Assembly: GCF_030816475.1 (NCBI RefSeq)
Contig: NZ_JAUSXF010000001.1
Location: 248,001-312,000 of the forward strand
Reading direction: 5' to 3'
Length of the DNA stretch: 64,000 nucleotides
DNA from: Arthrobacter pascens
GTDB lineage: Bacteria > Actinomycetota > Actinomycetes > Actinomycetales > Micrococcaceae
This document shows positions 1-8,535 of the stretch, in pieces. How positions within the stretch are numbered: the first letter of the stretch is position 1; every line of letters starts with the position of its first letter. The notes under the pieces are model-generated. The model had not been told where the DNA came from. It saw only the letters and a list, made by a program, of their open reading frames with translations, and searched no databases. Made by a program: the position numbers and the translations under genes.

Positions 1-384
1 GGGATAGACCGCGGGATCCTGGACAGCGCACGGATCGATGGAGCCAGCGAATGGCGGATCCTGTTCCAAATCGTGCTCCCTATGTCCAAGGCAGTGACAG
101 CTGTTATTGCCCTCTTCTACGGGGTGGGCTACTGGAACGCGTTCTTCAATGCGGTGCTGTATATCAACGACAGCGCCATGAACCCGCTCCAGGTGGTGCT
201 GCGCTCCTATGTCCTGCAGGGCGTGATGATCCCGGGCCAGATTGCCGTGGGCCAGGGGGCGGCACCGTCCCTGGCCCTGCAGATGGCCGTGATCGTTGTG
301 GCCGTGGTGCCCATCCTCATGGTCTACCCCCTGGTGCAGAAGCACTTCACCAAGGGAGTCATGATCGGTGCGGTGAAGGGGTGA
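1..384 (+). CDS. Carbohydrate ABC transporter permease, C-terminal part (5' end outside window)
   Basis: The frame is open from base 1 and ends at a stop at 382-384, so only the last 127 or so residues are present. The visible part begins in the cytoplasmic EAA loop (pattern DSARIDGASEWRIL), which contacts the ATPase subunit. Two hydrophobic segments follow, and the end (KGVMIGAVKG) is typical of LplC/YtcP-type inner-membrane permeases of the CUT1 sugar family. The gene points toward the glycosidase genes but is separated from them by a convergent LacI-type regulator. By context it probably imports plant-derived oligosaccharides; the substrate is inferred. Confidence 0.9.
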   Translation, partial: GIDRGILDSARIDGASEWRILFQIVLPMSKAVTAVIALFYGVGYWNAFFNAVLYINDSAMNPLQVVLRSYVLQGVMIPGQIAVGQGAAPSLALQMAVIVVAVVPILMVYPLVQKHFTKGVMIGAVKG

Positions 385-410
385 CCCGCAACGGCGCCAC
401 GCAGGCCTTC

Positions 411-1412
411 CTAGCTGCGGGCAGCAGAGGTTTCGCGCTGCACCAGGGAAGGCGTAATGAGCCGGATCTCCACGGGCTTGTCCGAGTTGAGCCGGTCCAT
501 GACCATCTCGACGGCGGCACGTCCAATGTCGTGGGCAGGTATCGAAACGGCCGTCCACGGGTGGGCGGCAGCCATCGCCGCATCCTCGGGAGCGATGGCA
601 ACAACCGAGATGTCCTTCGGGATCTGCAGACTGTGCACGGCGAGGGCTTCCCGCAGCAGCGGGAGCAGTCCTTCGTTGTGGACCACCAAAGCTGTAGCGG
701 GTTCCGGAGCCGAGAGGATGGCATTCAGGGCGACGGCGAGGGCGGCGGACGTGGGTTCGCAGGCCCTGAGGGCAGCCGTGATGCCGGCAGCATGGCAGGC
801 ATCCTCAAAGCCCTTCCGTGCACGGTCGGCATAGGTGGCGTGCCGCTCCAGGGAGGCCTGCGGGGAGCCGATGAAGCCAATGCTCCTATGGCCGAGTTCT
901 GTCAGGTGCCGCACGGCAGTGCGGGAGGCGGCTGCAAAATCGAAATCCACGCAGCTCAGGCCCAGCGGATCGTCCGGGAAGCCGATCAGGACAGCAGGCT
1001 TCCGGAGCTTCGCGAGCTGGGGGATCCGGGGATCACGGGCTTCGATATCCATCATGAGCAGTCCGTCCACGATGGACTGGGAAGTCACCCGGTGGATGCC
1101 GTCGGCGTCGTCCTGGGTCAGGAGGAGCACGTCCTGGTTGTAATCCCGGGCAGTGGTTACAACGCCTGCTACGAACTGCATGATCACGCTGACGTTGACG
1201 TCCGCCCGCAGGGGAACCATCAGACCGAGCACGTTGGACCTGCTGGACGCAAGGGACCTCGCGCCGGAGTGGGGGCTGTAGTCAAGCTTCCTGATGGCCG
1301 CGAGGACCTGTTCCCGCGTTTCCTCGGAGATGGTCCGCTTGCCGCTCAGCACGTAGGACACGGTGCTGGTGGAAACCCCTGCAGCCTTGGCCACGTCATT
1401 CATGGTGGCCAT
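411..1412 (-). CDS. LacI-family transcriptional regulator of the glycosidase locus
   Basis: A 333-residue LacI/GalR repressor. The N-terminal helix-turn-helix (about residues 4-23, DVAKAAGVSTSTVSYVLSG) and hinge helix (GARSLASSRS) are followed by a periplasmic-binding-protein-like effector domain. The ATG at 1412 is chosen because a GGAAGGGAG ribosome site lies 5 nt upstream; a GTG two codons earlier sits on that site. The gene is divergent from the GH42 beta-galactosidase, and a 14-bp palindrome lies between them, so it probably represses the galactosidase-xylosidase operon and itself. The inducer is unknown; a xyloglucan-derived sugar is the natural guess. Confidence 0.93.
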   Translation of the reverse strand: MATMNDVAKAAGVSTSTVSYVLSGKRTISEETREQVLAAIRKLDYSPHSGARSLASSRSNVLGLMVPLRADVNVSVIMQFVAGVVTTARDYNQDVLLLTQDDADGIHRVTSQSIVDGLLMMDIEARDPRIPQLAKLRKPAVLIGFPDDPLGLSCVDFDFAAASRTAVRHLTELGHRSIGFIGSPQASLERHATYADRARKGFEDACHAAGITAALRACEPTSAALAVALNAILSAPEPATALVVHNEGLLPLLREALAVHSLQIPKDISVVAIAPEDAAMAAAHPWTAVSIPAHDIGRAAVEMVMDRLNSDKPVEIRLITPSLVQRETSAARS

Positions 1413-1480
1413 GGCCACTCCCTTCCATTGCGCGTGGACACCATCATAGCCACAAAAATTGCACCAAACGTCGCGCTATT

Positions 1481-1494
1481 TCGATTGCAATCGA
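1481..1494. promoter_or_regulatory. Probable LacI operator between the regulator and GH42 gene
   Basis: TCGATTGCAATCGA is a perfect 14-bp palindrome with the central CG/symmetric layout usual for LacI-family operators. It lies in an AT-richer stretch of the divergent intergenic region, about 70 bp from each start codon. Binding by the adjacent regulator is inferred. Confidence 0.6.
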
Positions 1495-1564
1495 CTGTCC
1501 CGCCCCATGATTCCGGTCTAAAGCAGCCAAAACTGCCCAGCCATAATTGAAGCGATTCGATACC

Positions 1565-3625
1565 ATGATCAACTTTGACCTTCCTTCCACCTCCACGCCT
1601 CAGCGCGGCCTGGACTCCCTGACCGAGACACTGGGACTCATCCACGGCGCCGACTACAACCCCGAGCAGTGGCCGGCGGAAAGCTGGCCGGAGGATATCC
1701 GGCTGATGCAGCAGGCCGGCATCAACCTTGCCACGGTCGGGGTGTTCAGCTGGGCAACGCTTGAACCCCGGGAAGGAGCCCGCAACTTCGGCTGGCTGGA
1801 CCATGTCCTGGACCTGTTGCACGACGGTGGCATCCGGGTCTGCCTGGCCACCCCCACGGCATCACCGCCGCCATGGCTGGGCCACCATTACCCCGAGACG
1901 CTTCCGGTGGACGCGGACGGCCGCACCCTCTGGTACGGCTCGCGCAACCAGTTCAGCCCGTCATCGGCCAGATACCGCCGGGCCGCGGCAGCCATTACGG
2001 AATCGTTGGCCGAGAGGTATGCGGACCACCCGGCAGTTGCCATGTGGCACGTGGGCAACGAGCTGGGCCAAATCAGCTACGACGACGAAACCGCGCTCGC
2101 ATTCCGCGTCTGGCTGATGCGGAGGCACGGATCGATGGAGGAACTGAACCGCTCCTGGGGCACCGCCTTCTGGGGCCAGCGGTATGGCAGCTGGGACGAG
2201 ATCATGCCGCCGCGACGGGCGCCTTACCTGATCAACCCGAGCCAGACCCTGGACTTCCAGCGCTTCACTTCCGACCAGCTGCTGTCCCTCTACCGCGCGG
2301 AACGGGACATCATCCGCCGCTACGACGCCACCAGCCCGATCACTACCAACCTGATGGGGTTCTTCCGCGGCGCTGACTACTTCTCCTTCGCCAAGGAAAC
2401 GGATGTCGTGGCCAACGACTGGTACACCGATCCGGCCGATCCGAAGTCCCACCGGCTGGGCTCGCTGACCCACGATCTGTGCCGGGGGCTCTCCCGCGGC
2501 GAACCGTGGCTGCTCATCGAATCCGCAACCTCGGCCGTGAACTGGCGCGAACACAACGTGGCCAAGCAACCGGGCGAACTGCGCGTGGATGCCCTGTCGG
2601 CCATCGCGCGGGGAGCGGATGGCGTCTGCTACTTCCAGTTCCGCCAGTCCAGCTTCGGCGCCGAACGCTTCCACTCAGCCGTAGTCCCCCTGGCGGGAGA
2701 ACACACGCGCGTGTTCCGCGAAGTGACGGAACTTGGCAATGACCTGCAGTCCCTGCGCCAGCTGGCAGGCACTCCGTGCAAAGCGAAGATCGCGGTCCTT
2801 TTTGACTGGGACAGCTGGTGGGCCGCCGAAGCACCCGACACCCCCACCGGCCGGCTGGAAGTCGTGAAGCAGATTCAGGCTTTCTACGAGCCGCTCCGGC
2901 GGAGGGGACTCGCCGTTGAAGTGGTCCATCCTTCCGCGGACCTGGGCAGGTACGAGCTGGTCCTGGCGCCGAGCCTTTTCATGCTGGGGCAGTCCAACGC
3001 GGAAGCCCTTGTGACGTTTGTGCAGCGCGGCGGACACCTGGTGGTGGGCCCGTTTAGTGCAGTGGCGGACGGGAACGGACATTTGGTTCCCGGGCGCTTC
3101 CCGGGTGTCCTGGCGGACCTTCTTGGCGTGGACGGCGAGGAGTGGCTGCCGCTGGCTTCGCCGCTGAGATTCGAGTTTGGCAGCGAGGTACCCGCAGAAC
3201 AGTCAGGCCCGTCCTGGCACGCCAGTATCTGGGCAGAAGACCTGGCGCTCCGGGAGGAAACAGCGGAAGCAGTGGCGCGCTTTGGCGAGGGGCGGCTGGA
3301 AGGCAAGCCCGCCGTCGTACGTAACCGCAAAGGCGAGGGAAGCGCCTGGTACGTTGGCGCGGACCTCCCGGCAGACGCCCTGGACCGGGTCTTAGTTCTG
3401 GTACTCGAGGCCGCCGGCATCGCCTCGCCTGTGGCCGAACAGCTGCCCGAACCGGTGGAAGCAGCCAGCCGCGGCGGCCACCTGTTCCTGCTCAACCATT
3501 CGAACCTGCCGCAAGCGGTCCATCTTGGCTGGGCGTCCGTGGACCTGCTCACCGGCGCGGAGCACAGCCAGCATCTGACTTTGCCGCCTTTCGGGGCTCT
3601 CGTACTCAAAGAACCAGGGAAATAG
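1565..3625 (+). CDS. GH42 beta-galactosidase
   Basis: A 686-residue cytoplasmic beta-galactosidase of glycoside hydrolase family 42, releasing terminal galactose from oligosaccharides. The TIM barrel opens with GADYNPEQWP. The acid/base glutamate is Glu166 (HVGNELG), and the nucleophile is Glu319 in LLIESATSAVNW, where most relatives have EQ instead of ES. A trimerisation domain and a C-terminal beta domain follow. ATG 1565 is preferred; TTG 1547 is the in-frame alternative and neither has a strong ribosome site. The GH31 gene starts 9 nt after the stop, so the two are probably co-transcribed. There is no signal peptide, so it acts on imported oligosaccharides. Confidence 0.93.
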   Translation: MINFDLPSTSTPQRGLDSLTETLGLIHGADYNPEQWPAESWPEDIRLMQQAGINLATVGVFSWATLEPREGARNFGWLDHVLDLLHDGGIRVCLATPTASPPPWLGHHYPETLPVDADGRTLWYGSRNQFSPSSARYRRAAAAITESLAERYADHPAVAMWHVGNELGQISYDDETALAFRVWLMRRHGSMEELNRSWGTAFWGQRYGSWDEIMPPRRAPYLINPSQTLDFQRFTSDQLLSLYRAERDIIRRYDATSPITTNLMGFFRGADYFSFAKETDVVANDWYTDPADPKSHRLGSLTHDLCRGLSRGEPWLLIESATSAVNWREHNVAKQPGELRVDALSAIARGADGVCYFQFRQSSFGAERFHSAVVPLAGEHTRVFREVTELGNDLQSLRQLAGTPCKAKIAVLFDWDSWWAAEAPDTPTGRLEVVKQIQAFYEPLRRRGLAVEVVHPSADLGRYELVLAPSLFMLGQSNAEALVTFVQRGGHLVVGPFSAVADGNGHLVPGRFPGVLADLLGVDGEEWLPLASPLRFEFGSEVPAEQSGPSWHASIWAEDLALREETAEAVARFGEGRLEGKPAVVRNRKGEGSAWYVGADLPADALDRVLVLVLEAAGIASPVAEQLPEPVEAASRGGHLFLLNHSNLPQAVHLGWASVDLLTGAEHSQHLTLPPFGALVLKEPGK

Positions 3626-3634
3626 AGGAACATC

Positions 3635-5851
3635 ATGAAATTCACGGACGGCTACTGGCTCTACCGTAAAGGCCTGTCCGCACTGCATCCGCGGGATGTG
3701 TCGGATGTGGAAGCCTCAGAGGACAAACTGGCAATCTACGCACCCACCAAGAGGATCGAGGGCCGTGGCGACGCCCTGAACTGTCCCCAGCTGACCATCA
3801 CCTTCCAATCGCCTCTGCCGGATGTCATTGGCGTGACCATTGAACACTTCCAGGGCGGAGTGGACAAGGGACCGCACTTCGGGCTGAAAGAAGGCACCGC
3901 GGACGTCAGCATCGGGAACGACGACGGCGGCACGGCCACTTTCACCTCCGGCGGCCTCACCGCACGCATCAACACGGCGGGAGACTGGAACGTTGACTTC
4001 CTGGGTGACGGCAGGCTGCTGACCAGCTCGGTGCCCCGCAGCATCGGCGTGATCACGGACCAGGACGGGAAGCACTTCATCCACGAACAGCTGACACTCG
4101 GCGTGGGCACCAACGTCTACGGCCTCGGCGAACGGTTCGGGCCCCTGGTCAAGAACGGCCAGTCGATCGACATCTGGAACGAGGACGGCGGCACGTCCAG
4201 CGAGCTCGCCTATAAGAATGTGCCTTTCTTCATCACCAACGCCGGCTACGGCGTGTTCGTGAACCACCCGGAGCGGGTGTCGTTTGAGATCGGCTCCGAG
4301 GTGGTGTCCCGGACGCAGTTCAGTGTTGAGGGCCAGAAGCTCCAATACTTTGTGATCCACGGGCCCACCCCGAAGGACATCCTGCGGCGGTACACCGAAC
4401 TGACAGGTCGGCCCGCCCGCGTTCCTGCATGGTCGTACGGGCTGTGGCTGTCCACGTCCTTCACCACGGACTACGACGAGAAGACTGTGATGTCCTTCAT
4501 CGACGGGATGGCCGAGCGGAAGCTTCCGCTGTCCGTGTTCCACTTCGACTGCCATTGGATGCGTGCCTTCCACTGGAGCGACTTCATCTGGGACCCTGCC
4601 ACGTTCCCTGACCCCGAAGGCATGCTCCGCAGGCTCCATGAACGGGGGCTCAAGGTGTGCGTGTGGATCAACCCCTACATCGCCCAGCGCTCGCATCTGT
4701 TCCGTGAAGGCGCGGAGATGGGCTATCTCGTGAAAAGGGCGGACGGCTCGGTCTGGCAATGGGACATGTGGCAGGCCGGCATGGGCCTGGTGGACTTCAC
4801 CAACCCCGACGCCGTCACCTGGTACCAGGACAAGCTGCGCACCCTGCTGAACCAGGGCGTGGATTCCTTCAAGACCGATTTCGGCGAGCGGATTCCCACT
4901 GACGTGGCCTGGCATGACGGATCCGATCCGCAGCGGATGCACAACTACTACGCCCAGCTCTACAACAAGACGGTTTTTGACCTGCTCACCAAGGAACTGG
5001 GCGAAGGCCAGGCCGTGCTGTTCGCCCGCTCGGCAACGGCAGGCGGGCAGCAGTTGCCCGTCCACTGGGGCGGGGACTGCGAGTCCACCTTCTCCGCCAT
5101 GTCCGAATCCCTCCGCGGCGGCCTGTCCCTGGCGGCCTCGGGGTTCGCCTTCTGGAGCCATGACATCGGCGGGTTTGAGGGGACTCCTGATCCGGAGTTG
5201 TTCAAGCGCTGGATCGCGTTCGGGCTGCTGTCTTCGCACTCCCGGCTGCATGGTTCCAACTCGTACCGGGTGCCCTGGCTGGTGGACGACGAATCCAGCG
5301 ACGTTCTCCGCCATTTCACCGAGCTGAAGATGCGGCTCATGCCGTACCTGCTCGCTTCGGCCGAGGACGCGCACCAGACCGGAGCGCCGCTGATGCGGCC
5401 GATGTTCCTGGAGTTCCCCGACGACCCTGCCTGTGCCTACCTTGACCGGCAGTACATGCTCGGACCGGACCTGCTGGTGGCGCCGGTGACTGGCGCGGGC
5501 GGGTCGGTGGATTTCTACCTGCCTGCGGGAACGTGGACCCACCTGGAAAGCGGTGAGCAGCTTGCGGGGCGGCAATGGCACCGCAAGGAGTTCACAGTGC
5601 TTGAGGCAGCTGTCTACGTCCGCGAGGGCGCAGTCCTGGCGCTGGGAACCGTGACGGACAGGCCTGAGTACGACTGGGCGACGGACATGGAATTCCGGGC
5701 TTTCGCGGCTCCCGAGGGGCAGCGGGGGATGGTTGTCGTTCCCACGCCCGACGGCGGTTTTACCCGCTTTGAGGTGACGGTGGAAGACGGCCGGGCGGTC
5801 GCCGTCGTCAACCCATCCATGAAATTTGAAGCGCAAAGGAGTTTGTCGTGA
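3635..5851 (+). CDS. yicI: GH31 alpha-xylosidase (YicI type)
   Basis: A 738-residue family 31 glycosidase that removes alpha-1,6-linked xylose from the non-reducing end of xyloglucan oligosaccharides. It has the YicI-type N-terminal domain (MKFTDGYWLYRKG). The nucleophile is Asp415 (KTDFGERIP) and the acid/base is Asp481 (HWGGDCEST), almost the same numbering as in E. coli YicI. There is no export signal. It lies between the GH42 gene and the fusion gene; its stop overlaps the next start as GTGA, which suggests translational coupling. Alpha-xylosidase is favoured over alpha-glucosidase by these motifs and by the nearby GH74 gene. Confidence 0.93.
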   Translation: MKFTDGYWLYRKGLSALHPRDVSDVEASEDKLAIYAPTKRIEGRGDALNCPQLTITFQSPLPDVIGVTIEHFQGGVDKGPHFGLKEGTADVSIGNDDGGTATFTSGGLTARINTAGDWNVDFLGDGRLLTSSVPRSIGVITDQDGKHFIHEQLTLGVGTNVYGLGERFGPLVKNGQSIDIWNEDGGTSSELAYKNVPFFITNAGYGVFVNHPERVSFEIGSEVVSRTQFSVEGQKLQYFVIHGPTPKDILRRYTELTGRPARVPAWSYGLWLSTSFTTDYDEKTVMSFIDGMAERKLPLSVFHFDCHWMRAFHWSDFIWDPATFPDPEGMLRRLHERGLKVCVWINPYIAQRSHLFREGAEMGYLVKRADGSVWQWDMWQAGMGLVDFTNPDAVTWYQDKLRTLLNQGVDSFKTDFGERIPTDVAWHDGSDPQRMHNYYAQLYNKTVFDLLTKELGEGQAVLFARSATAGGQQLPVHWGGDCESTFSAMSESLRGGLSLAASGFAFWSHDIGGFEGTPDPELFKRWIAFGLLSSHSRLHGSNSYRVPWLVDDESSDVLRHFTELKMRLMPYLLASAEDAHQTGAPLMRPMFLEFPDDPACAYLDRQYMLGPDLLVAPVTGAGGSVDFYLPAGTWTHLESGEQLAGRQWHRKEFTVLEAAVYVREGAVLALGTVTDRPEYDWATDMEFRAFAAPEGQRGMVVVPTPDGGFTRFEVTVEDGRAVAVVNPSMKFEAQRSLS

Positions 5852-7869
5852 AGGAGTTTGTTCCGGAGACCATCAGGTGGGGCATCCTCGGCCCGGGATC
5901 CATTGCCAGGCAGTTCGCCAAGCAACTTCCGTCCAGCCAGACGGGGGAGCTCGTAGCGGTCGGCAGTTCTGACCGGACCCGCGCGAAGGACTTCGCGGCG
6001 GAAGCCGGTGTCCCGCATGCGATCACCGGCACCTATGAGGAGGTGCTGTCGAGCCCGGATGTTGACGCTGTCTACGTGTCAACCGTGAACACCAGCCACG
6101 CGCAGCTCGTTCTGGCAGCGTTGCGCGCAGGCAAGCATGTGCTGTGCGAGAAACCGCTCGCACCGAACCATGGAAGCGTCATGGCTATTGTGGACGCCGC
6201 GCGCACGGCAGGCGTCATCCTCATCGAGGCCTACATGTACCGGTTCCACCCGCAGACGGTGAAGCTCCTCGAGCTCATCCGAGACGGAGCCATCGGACAG
6301 GTCCAGCACATCGATGCCAGCTTCTGCTTTGACGTACCTGAGAAGAAGGGCCGGTTGTTCGACGCGAACCTTGCCGGGGGAGGCATTCTCGACGTCGGTG
6401 GCTATCCCGTGACGATGGCCCGTGCCGTGGCAGGCGCAGCGTCCGGGCAGCCCTTCGTTGAACCCGTCGACTTGCAGGCGGCCGGCTATGTCGGCAGCAC
6501 AGGCGTGGATGAGTGGGCCGTTGCACACGTGACCTTTCCCGCCAACCTCACGGCAACACTGCGTGCCGGCATTCGCCTCGAGAACCCCGAAGAGGTGACA
6601 ATCTTCGGTTCGGAGGGCACCCTGTTCCTCTCGGATCCCTGGACAATTCACGGCCGGCAGGAGTTGGTGCTCCGGCGCGTGGGGGAGCAGCCGCAGAAGT
6701 TCACGTTCGCTTCGGACAACCCGGCTAACCGGGCCTACGCTCTGGAGGCCGACGCCCTGGCAAAAGCAGTCGCAACCGGCCAAGAGCCCCCTGAGATGTC
6801 CCTTGACGACACGTTGGGAACCTCCGCTGTGCTGGAGCGCTGGCGGGACCAGGTGGGCGTGCGGTTTCCGTTCGAAGCCGAGGAGGCCAACATTCCTCCC
6901 GTATCTGGCCTGCCGTTGGCTGTAATGCCGGATACACCTATGCGCTATTCACGGATTCCAAGGCTGGACAAACCGGTCTCCAGACTTGTTATGGGCTGTG
7001 ACAACCAGCCGAACCTGGCGCACGCTTCGTCACTCTTTGACGTGTTCTGGTCGTCCGGGGGTAACACCTTCGACACGGCATGGATGTACGGCAACGACGG
7101 TGAAAACGAGAAGCGCTTCGGAAAGTGGCTCGCCAACCGGGGGGTTCGCGAGGAAGCGGTCGTCATTGTGAAAGGAGCCCACACGCCGCACTGTGATCCT
7201 GATTCCCTGTCCCGGCAACTGCTGGAATCCCTGGAGCGGCAGGGACTCGAGTATGCCGACGTTTACCTCATGCACCGTGACAATCCGGACATCCCCGTTG
7301 GTGAGTTTGTTGATGTATTGGACGAGCACGCCGGCGCGGGGCGCATTAGGGCGTTTGGCGGGTCGAACTGGACCGTGGAGCGGTTTGATGAAGCGAATGC
7401 CTGGGCGGCTGCGAATGGCAAGCGGCCCCTCACGGTACTGAGCAACTACTTCGGCTTGGCGGAGGCCTACGATGTCCCCTGGGCCGGATGCCGGGCTGCC
7501 ACCGACCCGGAGTCCAAACGCTGGCTCGCGGAACGCGACGTAGCGCTCCTGCCTTGGTCTTCACAGGCCCGAGGGTTTTTCGCCCGCGCGAACCCCGCCG
7601 ATCTCACGGACTCAGATCTCGTGCGTTGTTTCTACGGCGATGCGAACTTTGAGCGGAAGCGCCGCGCTGAACAGTTGGCAAAAGAATTCGGCGTGCCGGC
7701 CACGGCTGTGGCGCTGGCCTACGTGCTGGCCCAGCAGTTCCCAACCTTCGCCTTGGTTGGGCCACGGTCAATCGCGGAGTATCGCTCCACGATGACGGGT
7801 CTCGGCATCGAACTGAACGAGGAACAGACCTCGTGGCTGGATCTACGCAACGGCCAGAACAGCTTTTAG
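5848..7869 (+). CDS. Fused Gfo/Idh/MocA dehydrogenase - aldo/keto reductase
   Basis: A 673-residue two-enzyme fusion. Residues 8-340 are a Gfo/Idh/MocA oxidoreductase: a Rossmann motif at 15-20 (GPGSIA), EKP at 101-103 and GGGILDVGGYP near 175-190. Residues 365-673 are an aldo/keto reductase with all four catalytic residues: Asp409, Tyr414, Lys442 and His476. The start is GTG 5848 with an AAAGGAG site, overlapping the GH31 stop. Fusing two NAD(P)-dependent sugar oxidoreductases suggests sequential or redox-coupled steps on a sugar released by the upstream glycosidases, perhaps xylose or galactose; this is inferred. The last 109 codons occur again at 14876-15202 as a detached fragment. Confidence 0.88.
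   Translation: MKEFVPETIRWGILGPGSIARQFAKQLPSSQTGELVAVGSSDRTRAKDFAAEAGVPHAITGTYEEVLSSPDVDAVYVSTVNTSHAQLVLAALRAGKHVLCEKPLAPNHGSVMAIVDAARTAGVILIEAYMYRFHPQTVKLLELIRDGAIGQVQHIDASFCFDVPEKKGRLFDANLAGGGILDVGGYPVTMARAVAGAASGQPFVEPVDLQAAGYVGSTGVDEWAVAHVTFPANLTATLRAGIRLENPEEVTIFGSEGTLFLSDPWTIHGRQELVLRRVGEQPQKFTFASDNPANRAYALEADALAKAVATGQEPPEMSLDDTLGTSAVLERWRDQVGVRFPFEAEEANIPPVSGLPLAVMPDTPMRYSRIPRLDKPVSRLVMGCDNQPNLAHASSLFDVFWSSGGNTFDTAWMYGNDGENEKRFGKWLANRGVREEAVVIVKGAHTPHCDPDSLSRQLLESLERQGLEYADVYLMHRDNPDIPVGEFVDVLDEHAGAGRIRAFGGSNWTVERFDEANAWAAANGKRPLTVLSNYFGLAEAYDVPWAGCRAATDPESKRWLAERDVALLPWSSQARGFFARANPADLTDSDLVRCFYGDANFERKRRAEQLAKEFGVPATAVALAYVLAQQFPTFALVGPRSIAEYRSTMTGLGIELNEEQTSWLDLRNGQNSF
7543..7869 (+). 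repeat. Direct repeat copy A (3' end of the fusion gene)
   Basis: This stretch aligns without gaps to 14876-15202. By hand comparison roughly 23 of 327 positions differ (about 93% identity), mostly at third codon positions until the last few codons. Both copies end at the equivalent stop codon. They flank about 7 kb carrying the GH51, isomerase, dehydrogenase and GH74 genes. Confidence 0.92.
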
Positions 7870-7894
7870 CAGCTGTCCGGACCGCGCGGGCACA

Positions 7895-7962
7895 GCAAGG
7901 CGTTCTGGATGACGGAGGCCGCCGGGTAGGTCCGCCAGGGTGCGGTCCTGACGCTCGGCCCT
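7895..7962 (+). pseudogene. Fossil of a GH31 alpha-xylosidase C-terminus
   Basis: These 68 bases align without gaps to bases inside the intact GH31 gene near 5583-5650, with about two thirds identical by hand count. Translated, they keep K-x-F, E-A-A and V-R-x-G-A-V-L-x-L-G but carry an in-frame TAG. It is a decayed end of a second alpha-xylosidase gene. The short length makes this moderately certain. Confidence 0.5.
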
Positions 7963-8504
7963 GGTGCTGGGGCCAGAGGAAGCGAATCGGCTCAACCAGT
8001 CCATCCCTCTGGTCCTCCACGGCGAAAAGCTCTACAGGGAGGCCGTGGATCATGTGGTCATGCCAAAAGCAGAAGGAACCCGTGCCGCCACCGCGCCTTT
8101 GGTGGAACAGGGCTGCCGACGCATCGCCTGGGCAAGCACTCCTTCACCGGAAACCGAGCTCCACAAGGCGGTGCTGGACCGTCTCGGGGGTTGCCGCCAG
8201 GGATTGGAGGACGCAGGACTCAGCGAGGACCCTGCCCTGCAAGTGTCCATGGGGATGCAGCATGCTGCCAGGGATCAAGGAGATGGTCCGCAACGGCATC
8301 GAATCGACGGGGTGGTCGCCGTGTCGACGACATCCAGCAGAAGGAATTCTCCGTTCCCTCCCTTTCCACCATCGCCCCGGACCAAGACTGGATGGTCGGC
8401 ACGGCGCTCACTCCTCTCATCGAATGGATCAAAGACCGTTCCCCCGCCCCGGGCTCGAGCTCGTGGCCCCCTTCCGGCTCATCGTCCGGGATTCAACTAG
8501 TTGA
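7963..8504 (+). pseudogene. Frameshifted remnant of a LacI-family regulator (effector domain only)
   Basis: Pieces of one LacI C-terminal domain occur in order but in different frames: [19 protein letters not shown] and [20 protein letters not shown] (7964 to about 8254), [13 protein letters not shown] near 8275, [20 protein letters not shown] near 8360-8425, and [12 protein letters not shown] at the end. At least three frameshifts separate them, and the DNA-binding domain is missing. It probably regulated the GH51 gene that follows. An 18-bp palindrome overlaps its last codons. Confidence 0.8.
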
Positions 8505-8507
8505 ATC
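8490..8507. promoter_or_regulatory. 18-bp perfect palindrome upstream of the GH51 gene
   Basis: GATTCAACTAGTTGAATC is a perfect inverted repeat 28 bp before the GH51 start codon. It looks like a LacI-family or similar operator. It overlaps the last codons of the regulator remnant. Whether any intact regulator still binds it is unknown. Confidence 0.55.
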
Positions 8508-8535
8508 TACTCATAGACTTTGGAGAATCTTGAAC

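Noticed and set aside
51..1550. A 499-residue plus-strand frame over the permease end and LacI gene
   Set aside because: It crosses two clearly real genes in another frame and strand and shows no domain.
3716..5836. A 706-residue open frame opposite the alpha-xylosidase gene
   Set aside because: Antisense shadow; no recognisable domain, and the GH31 catalytic motifs fix the true strand.
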